In this document: piece after piece, positions 43,824 to 52,299 of the stretch
How the letters are laid out: each line of letters begins with the position of its first letter
Position numbering within the stretch: position 1 is the first letter of the stretch
Origin: Bacillus sp. EB106-08-02-XG196
GTDB lineage: Bacteria; Bacillota; Bacilli; Bacillales; Cytobacillaceae
DNA: 64,000 bases
Assembly: GCF_013396335.1 (NCBI RefSeq)
Contig: NZ_JABWSY010000007.1
Span: 124,001 to 188,000 of the forward strand
Direction: 5' to 3'
Notes under the pieces: generated by a model
What the model was told of the DNA's origin: nothing
The model's input: the letters and a program-made list of their open reading frames with translations, nothing else
Databases searched by the model: none
Made by a program: the position numbers and the translations under genes

Positions 43824-44449
43824 TCCAATGATCCTTTAGCCATTTTACGATAAATTATGAAAAAGTTAATAATGAAAATAATGAGAATATAACACCCATA
43901 TAAAACAAAAGAAAATAACTTATTGCTGCTAAAAGAAGCACCCGCATAGGATAAAATCAATATGTTTGGTATTTTCCCTATCGTTGAAGCGGCAAAAAAT
44001 ATCAGCCAATTCACGTTACTTAAACCACAAATAATGTTGACAACAGGCGCTGGGATGATTGGAATCAGTCGGCAGGTTAGGATAGCAACAAAGGAATTTC
44101 TATCAAGAAACTTCTCATATTCCTGAGCTTTCGGATAATTCTTTAACTTAGATTGTGCATAATCCCGGAAACCGTACCTGCTTAAATAGAAGAAACCTAT
44201 TGTTCCAGCCATTGCTCCCGTTAAGGAAACGATCACTCCTTGAGTGGTTCCAAATACTCCGCCAATAAGACCAGCTAGGACAGGAAAAGGAATGACAGGA
44301 AAAAAGACGCATATGGCAACAAACAGCATGCTAATGAAAATAGAAAACACTCCGCCTGCCTTCATTATTGTAAGCAGTTCATCTTTTTGAAAAAAACCAA
44401 TTGCAATGACAATCAATAATAATGATAGGCTTAGGATTCTTTTAACCAT
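43820..44449 (-). CDS. TVP38/TMEM64 (VTT domain) family membrane protein
   Basis: A 209-residue protein with about five helices and the VTT/SNARE-associated core FPVLAGLIGGVFGTTQG, TIGFFYLSRYGFRDYAQ and RLIPIIPAPVVNIICGLSN. The family includes DedA relatives implicated in lipid handling and membrane homeostasis. The ATG at 44449 is preferred over an adjacent TTG because AGGAG then sits at normal distance. Confidence 0.85.
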   Translation of the reverse strand: MVKRILSLSLLLIVIAIGFFQKDELLTIMKAGGVFSIFISMLFVAICVFFPVIPFPVLAGLIGGVFGTTQGVIVSLTGAMAGTIGFFYLSRYGFRDYAQSKLKNYPKAQEYEKFLDRNSFVAILTCRLIPIIPAPVVNIICGLSNVNWLIFFAASTIGKIPNILILSYAGASFSSNKLFSFVLYGCYILIIFIINFFIIYRKMAKGSLD

Positions 44450-44653
44450 CAATTTCTCCTATCTAATTTACTCTTCATAGTTAAGTATAAAGGTAAATGC
44501 CCTTTACATAAACCATAAGTATTCAGATTTTTTGAACAAAAAAAGACCGCTATCGTTAGATCAACCCTTATCCATCAAGGATTTCCGATCACAATATCTA
44601 TTAAAAATACAATAAATAGTAGTAGTTTGGTAGTTTTTAGAAAAAGGAATGTA

Positions 44654-44690
44654 GAAATATTGTAACAAACCTTATGAAATATTGTAACAA
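44654..44690 (+). promoter_or_regulatory. tandem direct repeats, probable activator sites
   Basis: GAAATATTGTAACAA occurs exactly at 44654-44668 and 44676-44690, 22 bp apart, about two helical turns. They end 30 bp before a TATAAT that has no good -35, which is the layout of an activator-dependent promoter. Confidence 0.6.
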
Positions 44691-44719
44691 TCCTTTCATG
44701 CACAACGAAAAGAGAGACC

Positions 44720-44725
44720 TATAAT
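44720..44725 (+). promoter_or_regulatory. candidate -10 element of the radical SAM gene
   Basis: TATAAT with no recognisable -35 at 16-18 bases. The direct repeats lie where an activator would contact polymerase. Confidence 0.55.
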
Positions 44726-44793
44726 AAACACATAGAAACATTTTTAATGATTATAATTGTTCTTAAAAAATTTAATGAATCTTGGTGATGACA

Positions 44794-45972
44794 ATGCAAG
44801 CAATAGGAAAAGGACACCCACACGCAATGGGACATCCACACGGAGTAAGCAAGGGCATTGATTATGATGTAAACCCCTTTATTGTAATTTGGGAAGTAAC
44901 GCGCGCATGTGAGTTAAAGTGTGTACACTGCCGAGCTGATGCCCAGTTAACTCCAGATCCTCGTGAATTAACGCATGAAGAAGGAATTAATTTAATTGAT
45001 CAAATTTATGAAATGGACAATCCAATGCTCGTTTTCTCAGGCGGAGATTGTATGATGAGAGAGGACCTTTTTGAGCTTGCAGATTATGCAGTTAAGAAAG
45101 GCATGCGAGTTTCGATGACACCAAGCGCAACCCCAAATGTTACGAAAGAAAGAATGGAACGTGCTAAAGATGTCGGCCTTTCCCGCTGGGGCTTTAGCCT
45201 TGACGCACCGACTGCTGAAATTCACGATAAATTCCGCGGCGTACCTGGTTCCTTTGACCTGACACTTGAAAAAATAAAATACTTAAATGAATTAAAAATG
45301 CCTTTACAAATAAATACTGTTATCTCTCGTTACAATTACGACCATCTTGAAGAAATGTCTAAACTAATTGAAGAGCTTGGCGCCGTCATGTGGTATATTT
45401 TCTTACTCGTTCCAACCGGACGAGGTCAAATTGATGCGTGTATCACACCTGCAGAGCATGAAAAAGTATTCCGTTGGTTGTACCAATTAAGTAAAATAGC
45501 TCCTTACGATATAAAAACAACTGCTGCACAACATTACCGTCGAGTTGTTTTACAAGAAAAAGCACGTGACCATGTTATTGAAAAAGGTGAAATTCGCTAC
45601 GAAGACTCTATCACCACTGATTTTGCTTCGATGCACGATGGTTTAAAACGTGCACCAAAAGGTGTAAATGACGGAAATGGCTTTGTCTTCGTTAACCATA
45701 TTGGAGATGTCATGCCAAGCGGCTTGCTGCCTATTGTCGGCGGAAATATCCGTGAAACCCCGTTAGCCGAAATTTATCGTGAAGCAAAAGTATTTAAAGA
45801 CCTTAGACAGCCAGACAACTATAAGGGAAAATGCGGTGTATGTGAATACAACAAAATTTGTGGCGGATCTCGTTCAAGAACTTATGCCGTAACAGGAGAC
45901 TATATGGAAAGCGAACCTTTCTGCGTTTATATCCCTCAAACAATGAGAAAAAAATCAGAACAAACTGTATAA
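44794..45972 (+). CDS. radical SAM/SPASM protein (BA_1875/AhbD-like)
   Basis: A 392-residue protein with the radical SAM Cys39-x3-Cys43-x2-Cys46 cluster motif (CELKCVHC), FSGGD, and a C-terminal SPASM-like cysteine cluster (CGVCEYNKICGGSRSRTYA, then PFCVYIP). This C-terminal pattern is shared with haem-pathway enzymes of the NirJ/AhbD kind and with the BA_1875 family. The first 20 residues are His-rich (GHPHAMGHPHG). The ATG at 44794 follows GGTGATGACA; a TTG at 44782 is possible. Substrate unknown; it is monocistronic. Confidence 0.85.
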   Translation: MQAIGKGHPHAMGHPHGVSKGIDYDVNPFIVIWEVTRACELKCVHCRADAQLTPDPRELTHEEGINLIDQIYEMDNPMLVFSGGDCMMREDLFELADYAVKKGMRVSMTPSATPNVTKERMERAKDVGLSRWGFSLDAPTAEIHDKFRGVPGSFDLTLEKIKYLNELKMPLQINTVISRYNYDHLEEMSKLIEELGAVMWYIFLLVPTGRGQIDACITPAEHEKVFRWLYQLSKIAPYDIKTTAAQHYRRVVLQEKARDHVIEKGEIRYEDSITTDFASMHDGLKRAPKGVNDGNGFVFVNHIGDVMPSGLLPIVGGNIRETPLAEIYREAKVFKDLRQPDNYKGKCGVCEYNKICGGSRSRTYAVTGDYMESEPFCVYIPQTMRKKSEQTV

Positions 45973-46103
45973 GAAACTAAAGGCATCCCATTTGGAATGC
46001 CTTTATTATTCCACTAATCCTGTTTTGAAAATATCACCTTTTATCGTTATGATTATATATGTAGATCATTTTTAAATTCTGTAGAATGAATAAGGTGTTA
46101 AAT

Positions 46104-47054
46104 ATGATAAAAACCATTGCCGTTAACGAAAATTATCAATTGATTCATGATTTGAGCCCCACTGAGTTAGTCCAAGGTAATTATTTATGGTATTGGATTG
46201 ATTTTGGGCAGCCCTCTCAAAGTGAAATTGAGGTTCTAAATGATCCCCTTCACTTTCACCCATTAGCAATCGAGGATTGTATCTTTACACTGCAGCGACC
46301 AAAGCTAGACTACTATGAGGATAATACTTTTTTTGTTACACAAGCTCTAAACCCACTCACCTTAACAAAAGAAGAAATTGATTTTTTCCTTGCAGAAAAT
46401 TATATTGTTACCTTTCATCATAATCCATCAACTGAGATTGATGAAGTATGGGACAGATTATCTCTTTCATCAAAGGCTAGAAAGTGGAATCCATCACAAG
46501 TGTTATATCATGTCTTAGACAAAATGGTGGATAATTATTTCCCGCTTGTCTATCAAGTGGATGATACATTAAATGAATTAGATGAGAATTCTAAGGGGAG
46601 ATCAATGGAGGCCTTATTAGAGGATCTTTTCGATACAAGACACCACCTTTTAGCTTTAAGACATACCGTTACACCAATGAGAGATTTGGTATATCGAATT
46701 ATTAATTCACAACGGATGACCAAAATGCAGATAAAAATTGAGTATTTCTCTGATATCCATGATCATCTGTTAAAATTAACCGAAATGGTTGAAGCGAATC
46801 GAGAATTAGCGTCTGATATCCGAGATAGCTATATTTCTCTAAATTCACATCAAACAAACCATGTCATGAAGGTCCTTACTGTTATTACTACCCTTTTTAT
46901 GCCTCTTACCTTTATCGCGGGAATATATGGGATGAACTTTCACTACATGCCTGAATTAACATGGAAATATGGTTATTTTTCCACTTTATTCTTAATGTTT
47001 TTAGTAGTATTAGGAATGTCTCTATGGTTTAAAAAGAAGGGATGGTTCAAATAA
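46104..47054 (+). CDS. corA: CorA family divalent metal transporter
   Basis: At 316 residues it has a large N-terminal cytoplasmic domain, long helices, and two C-terminal membrane helices with the GIYGMNF selectivity motif followed by YMPELTWKYGYF. It mediates Mg (or Co/Ni) flux as a pentamer. The ATG at 46104 is preferred because AAGGTG lies six bases upstream; the frame's first ATG at 46086 has none. Confidence 0.93.
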   Translation: MIKTIAVNENYQLIHDLSPTELVQGNYLWYWIDFGQPSQSEIEVLNDPLHFHPLAIEDCIFTLQRPKLDYYEDNTFFVTQALNPLTLTKEEIDFFLAENYIVTFHHNPSTEIDEVWDRLSLSSKARKWNPSQVLYHVLDKMVDNYFPLVYQVDDTLNELDENSKGRSMEALLEDLFDTRHHLLALRHTVTPMRDLVYRIINSQRMTKMQIKIEYFSDIHDHLLKLTEMVEANRELASDIRDSYISLNSHQTNHVMKVLTVITTLFMPLTFIAGIYGMNFHYMPELTWKYGYFSTLFLMFLVVLGMSLWFKKKGWFK

Positions 47055-47055
47055 A

Positions 47056-47086
47056 AAAAAGACTAGGCCGCTTAGTCTTTTTTTCT
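47056..47086. terminator. terminator of corA
   Basis: AAAGACTA / TAGTCTTT stem followed by TTTTTTT; A residues on the left make it bidirectional with the convergent gene. Confidence 0.85.
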
Positions 47087-47087
47087 G

Positions 47088-47399
47088 TTATTCCCAATTT
47101 TCGTACGTAACCGTACCCCCTGTTAAATCAATGGTATTCCGCTCACCCTTATAGTAAGTTCTTCCATCCTTTTCGAAAATATAATTCTCATAGGTAAAAA
47201 CCTCTTTTCCATCTGGAAGATGGATGACAACTTGGGACCCCAGATTTTCTTCAGGTGATTCAATTTTTATTGTACTTAGATAATAATACCGAAACACGAA
47301 AAAACCCACGCTCAATATCATACACATTAAAATGAAAAAAAATGGTCCCTTCCAGGAAAATTGCTTCGTTTTTTGGTGATATAGTTCGAATCTGGTCAT
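47088..47399 (-). CDS. hypothetical single-pass membrane protein
   Basis: A 103-residue protein with one membrane helix (about 19-40, FFFILMCMILSVGFFVF) and an extracytoplasmic beta-rich tail (VVIHLPDGKEVFTYENYIF) that ends the protein. GGGGGAG precedes the ATG. No family recognised; convergent with corA. Confidence 0.7.
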   Translation of the reverse strand: MTRFELYHQKTKQFSWKGPFFFILMCMILSVGFFVFRYYYLSTIKIESPEENLGSQVVIHLPDGKEVFTYENYIFEKDGRTYYKGERNTIDLTGGTVTYENWE

Positions 47400-47607
47400 T
47401 TTTCTCCCCCATAAGCTATAAATTATTTAATAATTCCAAATTATTCCTTTTATACCCATTTTCAAAACCATTTATCCAACTTTTTTAAAATCCACACTTC
47501 CTAAACTATGCAAGGAACACGAAAAAGTTGCCGAATTTTGAATTCGATTGATTTTTCTATACAATGTTATAATAGGAAAGAGTGTAATTTTGAAGGGGGA
47601 TTTAGCT

Positions 47608-48657
47608 TTGACAAACAAGAATACAGAGGAAACAATGAAATTACTGGTGGATTTAGTATCGATACCAAGTCCATCAGGGAATACCAATGAAGTCATTTCC
47701 TATGTTGAAAATTACCTGGCAGAATTAAAAGTTGAAACTAGAAGAAACCGTAAAGGTGGTCTTATTGCCACTATAGAAGGAAAGGATTCTAGGCAGCATC
47801 GTATGCTTACGGCACACGTAGATACTCTGGGGGCTATGGTAAAGGAAATTAAGTCTAACGGAAGACTGAAAATTGACTTGATTGGCGGCTTTAAGTTTAA
47901 CTCGATTGAAGGTGAATATTGCCAAATCGAAACCAGCAGCGGAAAAAAAATAACGGGAACCATTCTTATGCATCAAACCTCTGTCCATGTATACAAGGAC
48001 GCTGGAAAAGCTGAGCGCAACCAAGATAATATGGAAATCAGGATTGACGAAAAAGTACATAATGCAGAGGATATTAGAGCACTAGGAATTGAAGTTGGCG
48101 ATTTCGTTTCCTTTGATCCGCGGGTAGAAGTAACTCCAAGCGGATTTATTAAATCGCGTCATTTAGATGATAAAGCAAGTGTAGCCATACTCCTTCAGTT
48201 AATTAAGCAAGTAAAAACTGAAAACATACAGCTGCCGTACACCACCCATTTCTTAATCTCGAACAATGAAGAAATCGGATATGGTGGTAATTCCAATATC
48301 ACACCTGAAACCGTCGAGTACTTGGCCGTTGATATGGGGGCTATGGGCGATGGACAATCAACCGATGAATACACAGTTTCTATTTGTGTAAAGGATGCAA
48401 GTGGACCCTATCATTACGAACTTCGCAAGAATTTAATACGGCTTGCTGAAGAAAACAATATTGAGTACAAACTCGATATCTACCCCTTCTATGGATCGGA
48501 TGCCTCAGCAGCCATTCGCGCTGGGCATGACATCGTACACGGGTTAATAGGTCCTGGAATCGATTCCTCCCATGCTTTTGAACGAACTCACGAATCATCG
48601 ATTGAAAATACAGCAAAGCTTTTATTACATTACGTACAATCTAATCTAGTTTTTTAA
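47608..48657 (+). CDS. M42 family metallopeptidase (glutamyl/deblocking aminopeptidase-like)
   Basis: A 349-residue protein with metal ligands in TAHVDTLG, HLDDKAS, NNEEIGYGG (catalytic Glu pair) and a final ERTHESS. M42 enzymes are cytoplasmic, two-zinc or cobalt aminopeptidases forming tetrahedral dodecamers. The start is a TTG at 47608 with AAGGGGG eight bases before; 20 upstream in-frame residues lack a site. tatA follows 21 bases downstream. Confidence 0.92.
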   Translation: MTNKNTEETMKLLVDLVSIPSPSGNTNEVISYVENYLAELKVETRRNRKGGLIATIEGKDSRQHRMLTAHVDTLGAMVKEIKSNGRLKIDLIGGFKFNSIEGEYCQIETSSGKKITGTILMHQTSVHVYKDAGKAERNQDNMEIRIDEKVHNAEDIRALGIEVGDFVSFDPRVEVTPSGFIKSRHLDDKASVAILLQLIKQVKTENIQLPYTTHFLISNNEEIGYGGNSNITPETVEYLAVDMGAMGDGQSTDEYTVSICVKDASGPYHYELRKNLIRLAEENNIEYKLDIYPFYGSDASAAIRAGHDIVHGLIGPGIDSSHAFERTHESSIENTAKLLLHYVQSNLVF

Positions 48658-48678
48658 TATTTTAAAAGGAGATTCGGT

Positions 48679-48894
48679 ATGTTTTCTAACATTGGTGTAC
48701 CCGGATTAATCTTAATTCTAGTGCTTGCCTTAATTGTCTTTGGACCGAATAAACTGCCTGAAATTGGCCGTGCATTTGGTAAATCCATTCGTGAATTCAA
48801 GCGTGCTACAGATGGAATTACGAATGACATTAAGGAAGAATTTAAGGATGATCTAAAAGAGGCACAGAAAGAAAAGATTGAATTAAAAAAATAA
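48679..48894 (+). CDS. tatA: Sec-independent translocase subunit TatA
   Basis: A 71-residue protein with an N-terminal membrane helix, the conserved [17 protein letters not shown] amphipathic helix and a charged tail. TatA forms the pore of the twin-arginine pathway. No tatC is in the window, so its partner lies elsewhere, as for TatAc in B. subtilis. AAAGGAGATTCGGT precedes the ATG; a terminator follows. Confidence 0.93.
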   Translation: MFSNIGVPGLILILVLALIVFGPNKLPEIGRAFGKSIREFKRATDGITNDIKEEFKDDLKEAQKEKIELKK

Positions 48895-48896
48895 AA

Positions 48897-48933
48897 AAAT
48901 GCAAGCTGCACTGTTGCAGCTTGCATTTTTTAT
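48897..48933. terminator. bidirectional terminator after tatA
   Basis: AAATGCAAGCTGCA / TGCAGCTTGCATTT with a four-base loop and T runs both ways. On the minus strand it coincides with the stop of the small frame at 48930-49055. Confidence 0.9.
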
Positions 48934-49055
48934 CTTCGCGATTTATCCGCAAAGTTTTGAAGTTGGTTTATTATTTTCTTCCTTGCTTTATCATTTCTCA
49001 ATAGGTATGCTGCCCCTAGTGCAGCTGTGGTCATTAATAATCGATTTCTTGCCAA
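48930..49055 (-). CDS. candidate 41-residue small protein
   Basis: The minus-strand frame after the secreted-protein gene reads LARNRLLMTTAALGAAYLLR then NDKARKKIINQLQNFADKSRR and stops in a terminator. A TTG at 49055 has GTGGAG nine bases upstream; a GTG at 49070 is another option. It would be one short hydrophobic helix plus a basic amphipathic tail, like other small Bacillus membrane-associated proteins. Adjacent terminator and tight spacing support it. Confidence 0.5.
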   Translation of the reverse strand: MARNRLLMTTAALGAAYLLRNDKARKKIINQLQNFADKSRR

Positions 49056-49074
49056 GTGATTCAACTCCACAATT

Positions 49075-49659
49075 CTATTCTGCTAACATGGTCTTTATCT
49101 TTTCATTATGTTGTTTAGACTGATCGAGAAGTTGATTTAATAATTCTGCTGCCCGCTTATCATTTTTCGTCTCTACTGCAGACTTTAGGTCATGGAAGGT
49201 TTTCCAATGACCCATTGCTTTCCCGCCGTGAGCTTTTTGAACAAATTCCTCTTTTGTTATTTTTCCTTCATCTAGCTGTTTCTTTAACTCTTGAATCTTC
49301 GTCATTTTTTCTTGCTTCCACTTTTCACGTTTCTCAGCATTTTCAGGACTTAACCACTTGTTTCTTAATTCCTTTTTCTCTGCTAATACCTTTGTCCATT
49401 CTGCTTTTTTATCAGGGGTATATTGATCCACCCATCCTAGCAGCCTTTGTTCACGCTCCGCCATTTTTGCCTGCCAGTCTTTGTGAGTATGCTCCTGTTT
49501 TTCACAATCACATTCTTCTGTTTCCTTCTCTCCATCTTTATCCTGAGAGCCTGGTACTGCTGGTTTTTCACTTCCACCTGGCGTTTGTACATTCGCAGAT
49601 ACAAAAACTGGCATCGCTAGTATTAATCCTAGCATGATCATCAACATTCTTTTTTTCAT
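49075..49659 (-). CDS. secreted hypothetical protein, charged and helical
   Basis: The 194-residue precursor has a signal peptide (about 1-22, VFVSA). A short acidic linker with CDC follows, then a long Lys/Glu-rich helical region with coiled-coil character and a SHOCT-like turn IQELKKQLDEGKITKEEF. No catalytic motif. GAAGGAGAATAGCT precedes the ATG. Possibly a surface or stress-related chaperone-like protein; function unknown. Confidence 0.78.
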   Translation of the reverse strand: MKKRMLMIMLGLILAMPVFVSANVQTPGGSEKPAVPGSQDKDGEKETEECDCEKQEHTHKDWQAKMAEREQRLLGWVDQYTPDKKAEWTKVLAEKKELRNKWLSPENAEKREKWKQEKMTKIQELKKQLDEGKITKEEFVQKAHGGKAMGHWKTFHDLKSAVETKNDKRAAELLNQLLDQSKQHNEKIKTMLAE

Positions 49660-49831
49660 AGCTATTCTCCTTCTTTCTTGCTATATTCTTTAAATATTTA
49701 ACCAGTTTTTAAATTGGCACGAATTTATCATTCCCTGTAAGTCGAAAAAAATTTACCAATTCGACAAATTTTAATGTTATATACTACTTGTTTCTTCATA
49801 GGGGATATCGTATTCTAAGAATATAGAAAAT

Positions 49832-49849
49832 ATGTGAAATTATTCACAA
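49832..49849. promoter_or_regulatory. Rex operator, distal copy, upstream of ndh
   Basis: ATGTGAA-ATTA-TTCACAA matches the Rex consensus TTGTGAA-N4-TTCACAA at 13 of 14 arm positions. Confidence 0.82.
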
Positions 49850-49850
49850 T

Positions 49851-49880
49851 AATATAGAGCAAATCGCTCTATATTTTTTA
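49851..49880 (+). terminator. terminator-like hairpin between two Rex sites
   Basis: ATATAGAGC-AAATC-GCTCTATAT followed by TTTTTT. No gene ends here on the plus strand, so it may be an attenuator or chance. Confidence 0.55.
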
Positions 49881-49887
49881 CAAGTTT

Positions 49888-49905
49888 TTGTGAAAGATTT
49901 CACAA
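49888..49905. promoter_or_regulatory. Rex operator, proximal copy, upstream of ndh
   Basis: TTGTGAA-AGAT-TTCACAA is a perfect 7-4-7 palindrome, 50 bases before the ndh ATG and 56 bp centre to centre from the distal copy. Confidence 0.88.
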
Positions 49906-49954
49906 AATTATCATAGATAGATAAACTTTTTTATAATTAGGGAGATGCATTAAA

Positions 49955-51178
49955 ATGAGCAAACCAAAAATAGTGATCTTAGGAGCAGGTTACGGCGGTA
50001 TTATCACAAGTAAGAAGTTAGAAAAGTTACTTAAGTCTGGTGAAGCAGACGTTGAATTAATTAATAAACATGAATACCACTACATCACGACTCAACTCCA
50101 TAAAACTGGAGCAGGTACTGCTGCTGATCGTCAAATTGCGATGGAAATTCCTGAGTTAATAAATCCTCTAAAAACAAATTTTAAAAAAGGCAATGTTACT
50201 GGTGTTGATGTTTCCAAGCAAACAGTACACCTTGAGGGTGGCGAAACGGTAGAGTATGATTACCTATTAATCGCTTTAGGCTTTGATATTGAAACATTCG
50301 GGATTCCTGGTATTAAGGAACATGCTTTTGCCATCCGCAGCTTTAGAAGTACAAAAGCTATTTATAATCAAATTATTAGACAATTATCTCTTTATAAAGA
50401 TGACAAAGATCCATCACGCCTGACGTTTGTTGTAGCTGGCGGCGGATTTACAGGAATCGAAATGTTAGGTGAATTAGCAGAGGGGCTTCCTAAGCTTTGT
50501 AAAAAATATGAAGTTCCTTATGAAGATGTAAAAATTGTTGCAGTAGAGGCTGCTGCATCTGTTATTCCGTTTTTCCCTAAGGAGTCCATCCAATATACAA
50601 CTGAAGTGCTAGAAAAGTTTAATATTCAAATGTATACGGCAACCAAAATCTTAGAATGTACACCTGAGAAGGTTGTACTTGAAGATAATATCGAGATTCC
50701 AACTCGTACATTAATTTGGTCTTGTGGTGTGAAAGGCAATGAGATTGTTCAAAATTGCGGCTTACCGATTGTAAAAGGCAAACTCCCAGTTGACTCGTTC
50801 CTTCGAGTTAATGGTAGAAAAAACATCTTTAGTATTGGTGACTGTTCTTTATTCATGAAGGATGATAAAAATGCTCTCCCTCCAACAGCACAGGTTGCCC
50901 TGCAAGAAGCTGATGTTTGTGCGAAGAATATTGTTGCAGCATTAAGAGGAGGAAGCTTGAAAGCTTTTGAATATCACCATAAAGGATCTGTTGCATCAAT
51001 TGGAACCTTTGCTGCAGTAGGGAAGGTTGGAAACTTTAGACTATCTGGATTATTTGGTGCTTTCATGAAACAAGTAATTGAAGCCCGCTATTTATTAAAC
51101 CTTGGCGGACCTTCCCTCATCATTAAACAGCACTTTGGAGTAAGTAAAGAACCAGTAAAAATGACAGCAAATCAGTAA
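49955..51178 (+). CDS. ndh: type II NADH:quinone oxidoreductase
   Basis: At 407 residues it has two Rossmann motifs, VILGAGYGGI near the N-terminus for FAD and VVAGGGFTGIEML near 165 for NADH, plus the C-terminal FSIGDCS and an amphipathic membrane-binding end. It passes electrons from NADH to menaquinone without pumping protons, feeding quinol oxidases such as Qox. AGGGAGATGCATTAAA precedes the ATG. The two Rex operators ahead match the NADH-responsive control known for B. subtilis ndh. Confidence 0.92.
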   Translation: MSKPKIVILGAGYGGIITSKKLEKLLKSGEADVELINKHEYHYITTQLHKTGAGTAADRQIAMEIPELINPLKTNFKKGNVTGVDVSKQTVHLEGGETVEYDYLLIALGFDIETFGIPGIKEHAFAIRSFRSTKAIYNQIIRQLSLYKDDKDPSRLTFVVAGGGFTGIEMLGELAEGLPKLCKKYEVPYEDVKIVAVEAAASVIPFFPKESIQYTTEVLEKFNIQMYTATKILECTPEKVVLEDNIEIPTRTLIWSCGVKGNEIVQNCGLPIVKGKLPVDSFLRVNGRKNIFSIGDCSLFMKDDKNALPPTAQVALQEADVCAKNIVAALRGGSLKAFEYHHKGSVASIGTFAAVGKVGNFRLSGLFGAFMKQVIEARYLLNLGGPSLIIKQHFGVSKEPVKMTANQ

Positions 51179-51272
51179 ATGCTAAAACAATGGAAAAGGA
51201 ATCCCTCTCCTTCTTCCCATTGATTAGAATATCCCTTGTTTATTTTGCGCCTTAATCCCCCCCAATATTAAG

Positions 51273-51315
51273 GCAAAGAGCTATTCCAAATACGCAGGAA
51301 TAGCTCTTTTATTTT
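51273..51315. terminator. bidirectional terminator between ndh and the ABC-2 permease gene
   Basis: AAAGAGCTATTCC / GGAATAGCTCTTT with a nine-base loop and T-rich right flank. Confidence 0.85.
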
Positions 51316-51318
51316 GAT

Positions 51319-52299
51319 TTAATATACATCCTTTTTGGTAAATACAAAGAATGAAACAAATAATCCAATCGCCCACCACACAAGTAGAACCATCATTGAA
51401 AATGATAATGTCATCCCTTCGATTGGCGGCGGGTTACCATTCATATAATTTGTTAGCTTTAAATTCACCATAAAGAAATACTTAGCAGACTCCCATGACG
51501 AAACCATATTGCTAAGAATCGCTCCTGAAATTAGAGCAGCCAGCATAACACCCATGCCAGCAGCCGTACTGCGAATTAACACGGATAGCATGAAAGAAAG
51601 TGTCCCTACGACAATCGCTACAAACCAAACTAGTCCAAAATCCATTAATAGAAACTGCCATTGATTGATTAACTTCACACTGGCGGTATTTAAACCTGCA
51701 TCACTCACAGTAAAACCAGTCAATACAGGGGCTCCCCAGCCTTTATAGCCAAATACCAATCCCGAAATACCATAAGAGAGGATTCCAGCTATCGCTACAA
51801 TTAACGAAATGGCAAAAGTTAAAGTTATATATTTACTCAGCAGGACCTTCCACCTTTTAACGGGCCGCGTTAATAGTAACTTAATCGAGCCTTGACTATG
51901 CTCAGAGGACACAATATCACTTGCAATGACCATAACCATCAATGGTATAAATAGTTCAATTGAATTTTCCAAAAATATTCTCATAAACGTCGGAGCACCA
52001 GGCTCTGAGGGGTTTATGTCATGATCCAAATAATATTGATTTTGCTGCATGGCAATTTGCAGTTGTTTTTTCCATTCATCCGAAATACGGGCACTGCTAA
52101 TTCGGTTTTGCTGGTCAATAATGGTTTGTTGGATCATCGTCCGCCAATCGTCGGTTCCTAATTTTTCTCTTTGTCTTTCAACCTCTTTATATTGGGCATA
52201 GGTAAACATTGCAACCAGGATACCAATGATAATTGCAATTACAATTAGACGTTTTTTGGCAATAAGCTTCATCATTTCATTTTGAATCAGTTTATTCAA
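51319..52299 (-). CDS. ABC-2 type transporter permease
   Basis: A 326-residue protein with an N-terminal helix (about 15-40), a soluble insertion, then five helices with SEHSQGSIKLLLTRPVKRW, the ABC-2 signature. A TTG at 52299 with GGGAG eight bases ahead is preferred; a GTG at 52308 lies on that site. It overlaps the ATPase gene. Family members export antibiotics or lipids, or act in stress efflux; the substrate is unknown. Confidence 0.87.
   Translation of the reverse strand: MNKLIQNEMMKLIAKKRLIVIAIIIGILVAMFTYAQYKEVERQREKLGTDDWRTMIQQTIIDQQNRISSARISDEWKKQLQIAMQQNQYYLDHDINPSEPGAPTFMRIFLENSIELFIPLMVMVIASDIVSSEHSQGSIKLLLTRPVKRWKVLLSKYITLTFAISLIVAIAGILSYGISGLVFGYKGWGAPVLTGFTVSDAGLNTASVKLINQWQFLLMDFGLVWFVAIVVGTLSFMLSVLIRSTAAGMGVMLAALISGAILSNMVSSWESAKYFFMVNLKLTNYMNGNPPPIEGMTLSFSMMVLLVWWAIGLFVSFFVFTKKDVY

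Larger units (their letters stand above)
44450..44793. other. intergenic region upstream of the radical SAM gene
   Basis: This divergent gap of 344 bp holds two 15-bp direct repeats (44654 and 44676) and a TATAAT at 44720. Otherwise it is AT-rich without a recognised feature. Confidence 0.6.

Noticed and set aside
49215-49637. Plus-strand 140-residue frame opposite the secreted helical protein
   Set aside because: Hydrophobic Leu/Phe/Ser-rich shadow of a Lys/Glu-rich coding strand; no ribosome binding site.
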